Below the pieces are notes generated by a model. The model had not been told where the DNA came from. It saw only the letters and a list, made by a program, of their open reading frames with translations, and did no database searches. From contig CAZHLD010000031.1 in the NCBI GenBank assembly GCA_964533185.1, positions 1 to 29,457 on the forward strand: a DNA stretch of 29,457 nucleotides, given 5' to 3'. A program made the position numbers and the translations under genes. Shown here in pieces: positions 22,813 through 29,457 of this stretch. Within the stretch, counting starts at the first letter, position 1. Every line of letters begins with the position of its first letter. Source of the DNA: CAZHLD01 sp964533185 (lineage in GTDB: Bacteria; Acidobacteriota; Terriglobia; Acidiferrales; UBA7541).

Positions 22813-23556
22813 ATGGCAGAGACCATTCAGCTGGCCGTCACCAGATACTCACCGGAGCGCGATGCCGCCCCGGGCGTGCAGAGCTTTGAAGTGCCTTACC
22901 GCGAAGACTGGGTAGTGCTGGATGCGCTGAACTACATCAAGGACAAGCTCGACGGCTCCCTCACCTTCCGCTGGTCGTGTCGCATGGGCATCTGCGGAAG
23001 CTGCGGCATGATGGTCAACGGGGAACCCAAGCTGACCTGCGCCACCTTTCTGGCCGACTACGCCCCGGAACCCGTCCGCATCGAGCCGCTCAAGTATTTC
23101 CCCGTGGTGCGCGACCTGGTGATTGAAATGTCCGACTTCATGCGCAAGCTCGTGCGCGTTAAGCCCTGGATCATCCGCGAGCAAGAAAAGCCTCTCAGCG
23201 AGGGCGAATACCTCCAGACGCCGGACCAGTTGGACGCCTACAAGCAGTTCAGTATGTGCATCAACTGTATGTTGTGCTACGCCGCCTGTCCCGTCTATGG
23301 CCTCGACCCCCTGTTTTCCGGCCCCGCCGCGATTGCCCTGGCCCAGCGGTATAACCTCGATTCCCGCGACCACGGCGCCGCGGAGCGCATGGAAATCCTC
23401 TCGCAGCACGAAGGCATCTGGGCCTGCACCTTCGTCGGCGAGTGCACCACAGTCTGTCCCAAACACGTGGACCCGGCCGGCGCCATCCAGCAGTACAAGC
23501 TGACCGCCGCCAAAGAATGGTTTAAGTCCCTGCTCATGCCCTGGGGGAACAAGTGA
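22813..23556 (+). CDS. frdB: Fumarate reductase iron-sulfur subunit FrdB
   Basis: A 247-residue electron-transfer subunit linking FrdA to the membrane quinone site. The [2Fe-2S] site is CRMGICGSCGMM with a later Cys in KLTC; the [4Fe-4S] site is CINCMLCYAACPVYG; the third cluster site is CTFVGECTTVCPKHVDP. The N-terminus MAETIQLAVTRYSPERDAAP lines up with that of E. coli FrdB, so I start at ATG 22813, with AGGGAAGGAG just before it, not at the GTG at 22789 that overlaps the frdA stop. The frdA-frdB gap is then 20 nt. frdC overlaps its stop codon. Confidence 0.95.
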   Translation: MAETIQLAVTRYSPERDAAPGVQSFEVPYREDWVVLDALNYIKDKLDGSLTFRWSCRMGICGSCGMMVNGEPKLTCATFLADYAPEPVRIEPLKYFPVVRDLVIEMSDFMRKLVRVKPWIIREQEKPLSEGEYLQTPDQLDAYKQFSMCINCMLCYAACPVYGLDPLFSGPAAIALAQRYNLDSRDHGAAERMEILSQHEGIWACTFVGECTTVCPKHVDPAGAIQQYKLTAAKEWFKSLLMPWGNK

Positions 23557-23984
23557 CGCCGCAACCCACAGGACGCGCTCCTTCCTACATCGACTTCCAC
23601 CCCCGCTGGTATCGGGTGCGCGTCTCCACCTACTGGTGGCTCACCAAATGGGCTTACCTGCAGTTTGTCCTGCGCGAGTTGTCCAGCATCTTTGTGGCCT
23701 GGTTCGTAGTCCTGACCCTCCTGCAGCTCCGTTGCCTGTCGCAGGGCCCCGAAGCCTATGCCCGGTGGCAGGAGTGGATGCGCAACCCCTTCCTGATCGC
23801 CGGGAATGTGGTCACTCTCTTTTTTGTGCTCTTGCACACCGTCACCTGGTTCAACCTGGCGCCCCGCGCGATGGCCGTACGCGTTGCTGGCAAGCGCGTG
23901 CCGGCTCTGCTGATCGCGGCGGCCAACTACTTGGCTTGGGCGGTGGTTTCCGTGATCCTCGCCTGGATCATCCTGGGAGGTTAG
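23553..23984 (+). CDS. frdC: Fumarate reductase membrane anchor FrdC
   Basis: A 143-residue membrane anchor with three hydrophobic helices (about 40-60, 80-102, 118-141). It resembles E. coli FrdC: STYWWLTKWAYLQFVLRELS aligns with the segment holding the quinone-site Glu (Leu-Arg-Glu conserved), then GPEAYARW and LLHTVTWFNLAPRAM. With FrdD it should form the heme-free type D quinone site. The start is GTG 23553, overlapping the frdB stop as GTGA, a sign of translational coupling. Confidence 0.92.
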   Translation: MTPQPTGRAPSYIDFHPRWYRVRVSTYWWLTKWAYLQFVLRELSSIFVAWFVVLTLLQLRCLSQGPEAYARWQEWMRNPFLIAGNVVTLFFVLLHTVTWFNLAPRAMAVRVAGKRVPALLIAAANYLAWAVVSVILAWIILGG

Positions 23985-24338
23985 ATGGCCAGAAGGCTGG
24001 TGGAACCATTTCTTTGGAGCCTGTTTAGCGTCGGCGGGGTCGTGGCTGCCTTCTTGATCCCCGTTCACCTCTTCCTGTTTGCTCTGGCCTTCCCGCTGGG
24101 CTGGATCGCTTCGCCTTCCCAGGAGGCTCTGCTGGCCCTGGCTAGGCATCCGCTTGTGCGCATCTATCTCTTTGTCCTGTGTTCGCTGCCGCTGTTTCAC
24201 TGGGCCCACCGCTTCCGTTACACCCTTTACGACGGTCTCCAAATCAAGCACCTCAACGAAGTCATCACCGCGTTCTGTTATGGCGGTGCGGTTGTGGGAA
24301 CTATGGTCGCAGGCTTTCTGCTTTGGAATCTCCGGTGA
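23985..24338 (+). CDS. frdD: Fumarate reductase membrane anchor FrdD
   Basis: A 117-residue protein with three membrane helices (about 10-38, 55-75, 92-115), nearly the same length as E. coli FrdD (119). The segment LPLFHWAHRFRYTLYDGLQI matches the FrdD helix II region (LPLWCGLHRMHHAMHDL in E. coli), supplying conserved His residues near the quinone. The ATG immediately follows the frdC TAG, and GGGAGG lies inside the frdC end. Confidence 0.9.
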   Translation: MARRLVEPFLWSLFSVGGVVAAFLIPVHLFLFALAFPLGWIASPSQEALLALARHPLVRIYLFVLCSLPLFHWAHRFRYTLYDGLQIKHLNEVITAFCYGGAVVGTMVAGFLLWNLR

Positions 24339-24349
24339 CGGGGGACCCC

Positions 24350-24859
24350 ATGGAACATAAACTGAAACCCATTTCCAAGAGCGGCTTTCCCGCAGCGATT
24401 TCCAAGGCAGAATTGTACCGGTATTTGAACGAGCCGGAAGAGGCTGAGTCCATCTGCCGCGATGTCCTGGCCGCCGAACCCAACCACCAATTGGCTCGCC
24501 GCGTGCTCGGCTTGGCCATCACCGACCAGTTCACCGGTGGACCATCCGACCGCTACGCCGAAGCCGAGGGCATTTTCCAACTGCTCGCCGACCCCTACGA
24601 ACGACTCTACTATGCCGGCCTGCTGCACGAACGCCGCGCCAAGGCCCAGCTTCGCGCCGGTTTTCCCCCGCACACCCTGCTGGTTCTTTTTGAAAAAGCC
24701 TTGCACTGTTTTGCCGATGCCGAAACCATCCGCCCCGCCGGGAACGACGACTCCATCCTCCGCTGGAATCGCTGCGTGCGCCTCTTGCAGAGCGGTTTTG
24801 GTTCGCAGTGGGAGAAGGAAATCGAATCGTTTGAAGCGCAGGATAGTCCCCCCTCCTGA
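24350..24859 (+). CDS. TPR-like protein encoded fifth in the frd operon
   Basis: A 169-residue soluble, alpha-helical protein. SKAELYRYLNEPEEAESICR followed by DVLAAEPNHQLARRVLGLAI fits two tetratricopeptide-like helices, and the later part reads YYAGLLHERRAKAQL, ALHCFADAETIRP and GNDDSILRWNRCVRLL. This overall pattern (lateral start SKSG..., mid YERLYYAGL, C-terminal GNDDxILRWN) seems a conserved family, but I know no function for it. It begins 11 nt after the frdD stop, so it is probably co-transcribed; an assembly or scaffolding role for the reductase is a guess. The ATG follows a GGGGGA run. Confidence 0.75.
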   Translation: MEHKLKPISKSGFPAAISKAELYRYLNEPEEAESICRDVLAAEPNHQLARRVLGLAITDQFTGGPSDRYAEAEGIFQLLADPYERLYYAGLLHERRAKAQLRAGFPPHTLLVLFEKALHCFADAETIRPAGNDDSILRWNRCVRLLQSGFGSQWEKEIESFEAQDSPPS

Positions 24860-24879
24860 GTCCCCCAACTTGCTTCTCC

Positions 24880-24960
24880 TGTAGCGGCCGGCGGATTTTT
24901 CCCAATCCCGCCTCGACGGGTCGAGGGAAGCCGGCCATCTTTCTCCTGTAGCTTTGGGCT
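24880..24960 (+). repeat. GTAG-headed palindromic repeat
   Basis: GTAGCGGCCGGCGGATTTTT at 24883, then CCGCCTCGACGGGTCGAGGG and AAGCCGGCCATCTTTCTCCT. GCCGGC at the left and AAGCCGGCCATCTTT at the right form the long stem, with CCTCGAC/GTCGAGG as an inner hairpin. A further GTAGCTTTGGG follows. It lies between the frd operon and the winged-helix gene. Confidence 0.7.
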
Positions 24961-24973
24961 ATACTCCTTCCCT

Positions 24974-26086
24974 ATGCTCACGTGGTCTCAGGTTGCGGCC
25001 TTCCGCCTAACACGCCATCACTTCGTGGATCGAGGTCACGCAGATCTCGCCACTGTGGCCCGGGATGTTTGTGGCATTCAAGCTCAAGTCATGTCCGCCG
25101 CCCACATGGCACTTTGGGCCAGGATTCACCACCTCACCCGCGCGGAAATCGAATCGGCTTTGTGGAAGAGCCGCACTCTGGTCAAGACATCCTGCATGCG
25201 CGGCACTCTCCATCTGCTCGCCGCGCCGGATCTTCCCATCTATATCAGCGCTCTCAAAAGCAGTCGTAACCGTCAAATGCTGCGAATCATGGCGCGCTTC
25301 GGCGTCACTCCAAAGGAAGCCGCTGGCGTGCTTCATGCCGTCGTGGACGCACTGCGCGCCGGTCCGATGACGCGCCGCGAACTCACCGACCGCATCACTT
25401 CCCTGGGAATTCTGGGGAAGAAATCCAAAAAATGGTTTGAACTGGGTTGGTGGGGTGTTGTCAGGCAGGCGATTGTGGAGGGATTGATCTGCTACGGCCC
25501 GAACCGCGGCCCGGAAGTCACCTTCATCCGTGTGGACCAGTGGCTGCCAAAGCAAAAAGAAATCGGTGAGCAGCAGGCCCAGCAACTTCTCCTGCGCCGT
25601 TATCTGCGTGCCTATGGCCCTGCCACTCCTCGCGATTTCGCGAAGTGGACAGGGATGTCCATGCCGGAGGTCAGGCCTATCTGGGAGTCAGTGCGTGGCG
25701 AACTGCTCGAAGTTTCAATTGAGGATAGTAAGGGATGGCTTCTCCGCGAAGACTGCAAACAACTCTCAAAATGCGATCTGGGTGAACCCGTACTACGCCT
25801 CCTGCCGAATTTCGATCCCTACATGCTGGCCCATGTGGAAAAACATCATCTCGTCGACCGCCCCTACTACAAACGCGTTTATCGTAACGCTGGCTGGATT
25901 TCGCCGGTCGTCCTGCTCGACGGAAAATCCATCGGCACCTGGTCTCTCACCCATCGAGGAAAGGGTTCGTCTTTGAAAGTGCAGCTCTTCGCGAAGACCT
26001 CGAAAATCATTCGCGCCCGGATCGAACAAGAAGCCGCCAGCCTCGCCCGTTTCCTCGAATCCTCTCTGCACGTCTCTCTTAGGTAG
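24974..26086 (+). CDS. AlkZ/YcaQ-type winged-helix protein (HTH_42), putative DNA glycosylase
   Basis: A 370-residue protein of the winged-helix DNA-binding (HTH_42) superfamily. The N-terminal region has GIQAQVMSAAHMALWAR, the internal segments include LVKTSCMRGTLHLLAAPDL and RYLRAYGPATPRDFAKWTGM, and the C-terminus has VLRLLPNFDPYMLAHVEKHH with GKSIGTWS. Members such as Streptomyces AlkZ and E. coli YcaQ (AlkX) unhook interstrand DNA cross-links and excise alkylated bases. The Q-A-Q in GIQAQ matches the QxQ catalytic motif of the AlkZ branch, not the QxD of YcaQ. Activity is inferred. No neighbouring biosynthetic or toxin genes are seen. The stop codon lies in a GTAG repeat. Confidence 0.87.
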   Translation: MLTWSQVAAFRLTRHHFVDRGHADLATVARDVCGIQAQVMSAAHMALWARIHHLTRAEIESALWKSRTLVKTSCMRGTLHLLAAPDLPIYISALKSSRNRQMLRIMARFGVTPKEAAGVLHAVVDALRAGPMTRRELTDRITSLGILGKKSKKWFELGWWGVVRQAIVEGLICYGPNRGPEVTFIRVDQWLPKQKEIGEQQAQQLLLRRYLRAYGPATPRDFAKWTGMSMPEVRPIWESVRGELLEVSIEDSKGWLLREDCKQLSKCDLGEPVLRLLPNFDPYMLAHVEKHHLVDRPYYKRVYRNAGWISPVVLLDGKSIGTWSLTHRGKGSSLKVQLFAKTSKIIRARIEQEAASLARFLESSLHVSLR

Positions 26087-26300
26087 CGCTGGGTTAAACT
26101 TGTAGGGGCGCAGCATGCTGCGCCCCTGGCGACTTCTTCCTCTTATAGCACTGCGCTATAGCTAGCAACTTTTTCTTTTCGTTTCCTGCCGCCTCCGCGC
26201 ATCCACCTCCCGTATTTTGGCCGGCATTTGCCGACCATCTTTCGGATCGCCGGCATCTTGTCGGCTGCTTACCCTCCCTTGCAGCGTTTCAGCTAACTAC
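26083..26300 (+). repeat. Palindromic repeats between convergent genes
   Basis: 26102-26127: GTAGGGGCGCAGCATGCTGC then GCCCCT, a near-perfect copy of the family E element at 19345. 26147-26165 contains AGCACTGCGCTATAGCTAGC. 26219-26272 holds GGCCGGCATTTGCCGACCAT followed by GCCGGCATCTTGTCGGC, tandem GCCGGCA words. No gene is seen before 26339, and no typical terminator for either convergent gene. Confidence 0.7.
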
Positions 26301-26338
26301 TGTAGTATCAGTTGGTTGTCAGGATGCGTCGCCTTCTG

Positions 26339-28444
26339 TCACCGTCCTGCACGGAGGACAAAACTCCTCCCCGAGCTTCCGCTCCCGCCTTTGTTGGCCT
26401 CCAGGACGGCCGCACCGTTCCCACTCCGATTCAGCCCCGTGATGGCCACGAAGATGTCCTGGACGCTATTCCCGTCACCGGCCACCAGTGTCGTGGCTGT
26501 GGACGCAAACGCCACAATGCGCCCATCCGCACTGAGAGCCGGATCGAACGAGTGACTGTCTCCTTGTGTGCCATCGGTGGCCACCGACACCCGCAGCGTC
26601 GTGGGCTTGCACCCCGACGATGCTCCCCAGCAGGTGTCGCGTACAAAAATGTCCATGGCGTTGTTCGTGTCGCCGTTCACTAGGTTCAAGGCGTTGGATT
26701 GAAAGGACACGAACCGGCCACCTTCGCTGATCGAAGGGAACAGGCTGTCCCCATCGCTCTCGCCGTCATCGCTGGTCAGTGAGATTCGGGTCGTGCTGGG
26801 CGTGCAACCGGCCGCTGCGCCCGCGCAAGTGTCACGGAGGAAAACGTCTTCCGTGAAGTTGGTGTCGTTGCCCACCAGGTTGTTGGCGAACGACGAAAAC
26901 GCCACGAAGCGCCCATCCGCGCTCAGTGCCGGTGGCCGCGAGTCGGCGTCCTCGCTGTCGAAGTTCACCAGTCCGACCAGTGCCGTGCCGGGCGTGCATC
27001 CCGTTGGAGCTCCCTGGCACGTATCGCGGAACATCAGTTCCACCACGCCGCTCCCTTGTGAGTCGCCCATGAATGCGACGTACCGCCCGTTCGCACTTAG
27101 CGCCGGGGTCGCGCTCGGATTCTGCAGCTCCTCCCCGTTCAGTCCCAGGGAGACTCGAGTTGTCGCCATCGCTCCCGGCTCGTCGAAGATACCGTCGCCG
27201 TCCGCGTCCCGGTCGTGTACGAAAATGTCGTCCGCACCGTTTTGGTCGTTGGCCACCAGGTTGGATGCAGAGGAACGGAAAGCCACAAACCGCCCGTCCG
27301 GCGTGATCACCGGATCGAACGCCCCGTTGTTTCCCTCACTACCCGAGCTCGAGACGGAAACCCGCACCGTCTTCGGCGTGCAGGCTCCCGACCCCCCAAG
27401 ACACGTATCGCGCACAAAGATATCCTTTGCCTCGTTGGTGTCGCCGGTCACGAGGTTGCTCCCAAACGAATAGAACGCCACGTAGCGGCCGCCTTGATCC
27501 AGCGCCGGCTCGAATGAGCCGCCGTTCGCCGGTCCGCCGTCGCTCGCCACTGACATCAGGCTCCTCGATGGGATGCAGTTTCCCGGTGCTCCAAGGCAGG
27601 AATCAGCCAGGTAGACGTCTGAATCGGCGTTGGTGTCGTTCTCCACCAGGTTGCTGGCCGCCGAGGCGAACGCGATATATCGTCCATTGCCACTGATCGC
27701 TGTATTGTAGCTCGCCCCGTTGGAGTCCCCGCCCGTCCGCGAAACGCTCGCCCGCATCGCGATCCCCGGAGGTGTGCTCTGGATCCGGTCCTGAATGGTG
27801 AAGAGCATTGTTTCCGAAACTCCTCCCCCCGGGCCCGGATTGAATACGGCCACCGTTCCCGTCCCCGGCGTAGCGAGGTCCGTCGCCTGCAGATTTGCCC
27901 GCAGCTCAACTGCGCTCACGTACGTCGTCGGCCGATCTGAGCCGTTCCAGCGGACCACTGATTCCTGCACGAAGCCCGTGCCGCTGGCAGTAATCGTCAC
28001 GCCCGGTTCACCGGCCACCGCTTGGGTCGGCGCGATCGCAGGCAACTGCGGTGTTGGGTTATTGATGCTGAAGACTGTTGCCGCCGACGTCCCTCCGCCG
28101 GGCGCCGGGTTGAACACGGTCACATTGATCATCCGGGCTCGGCCGACATCCTGCGCGCTGATCTCGGCCGTCAGTTGTGCCGAGTTGACCAGCGTTGTGG
28201 GCTTGTTCGCCCCGTTCCACTGCACACTCGCTCCGCTCACAAAACTATTTCCATTCACAGTTAATATGAACCCCGCGCTGCCCGCCACCACGCTCGGCGG
28301 CGCGATCGCCGCGATCTGTGGAACCGCGTTCGGCGGCGGGGGCTGGGCCTCTTGCTTCGTACACCCTGCGACCGCCAGCAAGAGTCCAAGAAGGACTGAT
28401 CCTATCGATGGACCCATTCGCGTGGAGCTTCTGGTTGATTTCAT
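26339..28444 (-). CDS. Lipoprotein with two IPT/TIG domains and a predicted seven-bladed beta-propeller
   Basis: A 701-residue exported protein. A lipobox L-A-V-A-G-C is followed by a Pro-rich linker and two IPT/TIG immunoglobulin-like domains (about 40-120 and 125-205; GFILTVNGNSFVSGASVQWN and its relative). The rest is seven repeats of about 65 residues with the pattern SADGRFVAFSS-x-NLV-x-GDTN-x3-DIFVRDTC-x6-C-x-P-x-T-x-RVS, as in WD40-like PD40/TolB propellers. Five repeats (1, 2, 4, 5, 6) carry a Cys pair, probably a disulfide. The start at 28444 is chosen for GGAGTAGGT before it. It is likely cell-surface; ligand unknown. A TIG/DNRLRE gene lies 93 nt upstream on the same strand. Confidence 0.85.
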   Translation of the reverse strand: MKSTRSSTRMGPSIGSVLLGLLLAVAGCTKQEAQPPPPNAVPQIAAIAPPSVVAGSAGFILTVNGNSFVSGASVQWNGANKPTTLVNSAQLTAEISAQDVGRARMINVTVFNPAPGGGTSAATVFSINNPTPQLPAIAPTQAVAGEPGVTITASGTGFVQESVVRWNGSDRPTTYVSAVELRANLQATDLATPGTGTVAVFNPGPGGGVSETMLFTIQDRIQSTPPGIAMRASVSRTGGDSNGASYNTAISGNGRYIAFASAASNLVENDTNADSDVYLADSCLGAPGNCIPSRSLMSVASDGGPANGGSFEPALDQGGRYVAFYSFGSNLVTGDTNEAKDIFVRDTCLGGSGACTPKTVRVSVSSSGSEGNNGAFDPVITPDGRFVAFRSSASNLVANDQNGADDIFVHDRDADGDGIFDEPGAMATTRVSLGLNGEELQNPSATPALSANGRYVAFMGDSQGSGVVELMFRDTCQGAPTGCTPGTALVGLVNFDSEDADSRPPALSADGRFVAFSSFANNLVGNDTNFTEDVFLRDTCAGAAAGCTPSTTRISLTSDDGESDGDSLFPSISEGGRFVSFQSNALNLVNGDTNNAMDIFVRDTCWGASSGCKPTTLRVSVATDGTQGDSHSFDPALSADGRIVAFASTATTLVAGDGNSVQDIFVAITGLNRSGNGAAVLEANKGGSGSSGRSFVLRAGR

Positions 28445-28537
28445 ACCTACTCCGCGGCCCGGCATTTCTGGCCGTGCCTTTTCTTTCGGATTCTCCTGGA
28501 TTGAGATTGTTTCCCCGTTTTCGATTCGTGACTCTGC

Positions 28538-29457
28538 TTAAGCGTGCTTTGTGGGTTCCGGAATTCTCATCTGCTGGCGGTTGGCGATGGCCATGTTTGC
28601 AGGAAGTAGCGCGGTTCGTGTTTCTGAACTTGGGCCGGTAGCAAGCAATGCTGTCCTCGTCGGCAAAACCTTCGACGCCCGCCTCGCCTGACTCTGAACT
28701 TGGGGGACGTTCTCAACGGTCCGGCGATCAAACACTTCATGTCGGCTGGCTCGTCCGGTCGCGCCGGTGTACATCCGCTGCTGCGCATCGTTTATCGCAT
28801 ACCGTACCGGCGACTCCGCCGTCAGGCTCGCCTGCACGCTTGTCTCCAGCACGAGCTGCGGGTCATTCGCCGCTTCACGGCTCTGGAAGACGGCGCTTGA
28901 CGTCCCGCTGCTCCTCACCATCAGGCTGTATGTCCCGTTCCCGGCGCTGAAGGCGCTGGCCGTCAGGGGTATCTCAACCCACGCATTGGCGGTGCCCGGC
29001 ACAACGCTTCCGAGGGTCGCTCCCGGCAGTGGCCGGTTATTCCAGTTGAGCGTCGTCTCCACCCAGGTGCTTGCCGAAGTTTGGACGATCGCCGAATCTG
29101 TGCTGGTGGTCGTCACAAACAGCCGCAGCTTTGCGCTCGTTACCGTCCCGCTCAGCCCGGTCACATTAAACTTCACAAAGCTGTGGTAGGTAACATTGTT
29201 GCTGGCATTGCCCTCGCGGATCCGCAGACTCGTCAGGCTGCCGTAGTTGGTTGTCGCGTTCTTCGACTTCACCTGGGCATCCGCAATCGGCGTGAACGTC
29301 ACCGGCGCCGCCACCGTCACCGTGTAGTTCGTCGTACTCACTCCCGTTCCCGCGGCGTTCGTCACGCTGATTGTCCCCCTCGTCGCCCCCGCCGACACCG
29401 TCGCCGTAATCTGCGTGTTCGAGTTGACGGTAAAGGTCACCGCCGCCGTCGCGTTAA
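28538..29457 (-). CDS. TIG plus DNRLRE-domain secreted protein, 5' end beyond the window
   Basis: The open frame continues off the window edge (its first visible residues are about NATAAVTFTVNSNTQI), so the N-terminus and signal are missing. A TIG-like strand pattern ends at about GTGVSTTNYTVTV, followed by a DNRLRE domain: ADAQVKSKNATTNYGSLTSL, RIREGN, SFVKFNVTGLSGTVTSAKLR, WNNRP, FQSREAANDPQLVLET. DNRLRE modules occur in extracellular proteins and some bind carbohydrate (CBM96). The last 100 residues or so look unlike the family: Arg- and Gln-rich, no strand pattern, containing a direct repeat in DNA (CCCAAGTTCAGA at two sites about 70 nt apart). This tail could be a frameshifted or replaced end. 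Confidence 0.8.
   Translation of the reverse strand, partial: NATAAVTFTVNSNTQITATVSAGATRGTISVTNAAGTGVSTTNYTVTVAAPVTFTPIADAQVKSKNATTNYGSLTSLRIREGNASNNVTYHSFVKFNVTGLSGTVTSAKLRLFVTTTSTDSAIVQTSASTWVETTLNWNNRPLPGATLGSVVPGTANAWVEIPLTASAFSAGNGTYSLMVRSSGTSSAVFQSREAANDPQLVLETSVQASLTAESPVRYAINDAQQRMYTGATGRASRHEVFDRRTVENVPQVQSQARRASKVLPTRTALLATGPSSETRTALLPANMAIANRQQMRIPEPTKHA

Noticed and set aside
21020..24338. Succinate dehydrogenase (sdhCDAB)
   Set aside because: The gene order A-B-C-D, subunit sizes and FrdA/FrdC/FrdD signature segments match E. coli-type fumarate reductase. The reverse activity remains possible.
1..26300. CRISPR array
   Set aside because: The repeats are scattered and heterogeneous, with no regular spacers and no cas genes.

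Overview
This looks like chromosomal DNA from an uncultured Acidobacteriota (probably Terriglobia-like) bacterium. The grounds are high GC, a DUF1800/DUF1501 secretory pair, a divergent membrane pyrophosphatase, many small lipoproteins, and intergenic DNA built from a small vocabulary of dispersed repeats common in that phylum. A run of exactly 100 N indicates a scaffold join in a draft or metagenome assembly. The taxonomic call is inference; there is no 16S gene in the window.

Layout. 1-1080: two small lipoprotein genes (+). 1081-3307: a minus-strand pair, beta-ureidopropionase (broken by the N gap) then class III aminotransferase, which fits the last two steps of reductive pyrimidine breakdown. 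3554-6891: a small conserved protein (+), proline dehydrogenase (-) and a secreted M28 peptidase with a PDZ domain (-). 7253-11314: the DUF1800/DUF1501 pair and an OB-like lipoprotein (+). 11645-14104: membrane pyrophosphatase (-) with a clear terminator. 14393-17063: a VTT/DedA membrane protein (+), a YdjM-type membrane hydrolase (-) and a diacylglycerol-kinase-family lipid kinase (-). 17210-19237: ligA (+). 19437-20115: rnpB, the class A RNase P RNA, about 680 nt instead of the usual 350-420. 20261-20620: an exported cupin. 20916-24859: a promoter followed by frdABCD, an E. coli-type quinol:fumarate reductase, and a fifth co-directional TPR-like gene. 24974-26086: an AlkZ/YcaQ-type winged-helix protein. 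26339-29457: two minus-strand surface or secreted proteins, one with IPT/TIG domains and a predicted seven-bladed propeller, the other with TIG and DNRLRE domains and running off the window.

The most striking signal is the intergenic repeats. At least ten sequence families recur between genes: pyrimidine-rich CTCTGCG/CTCTGTG tracts, GTAG-headed palindromes, CATTCCGAGG...CGAGGAATCTG hairpins, ACGAATTACGAA-type tracts and others. The asymmetric ones I could place all lie in the same orientation on the + strand, whatever the direction of the neighbouring genes. They supply stop codons, sit in Shine-Dalgarno regions and extend reading frames. Four palindromes of this kind lie inside the RNase P RNA gene, in or near its peripheral helices, while its conserved core remains readable.

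Metabolically the window suggests a heterotroph able to use pyrimidines, proline and peptides, with pyrophosphate-driven ion pumping and probably fumarate respiration.
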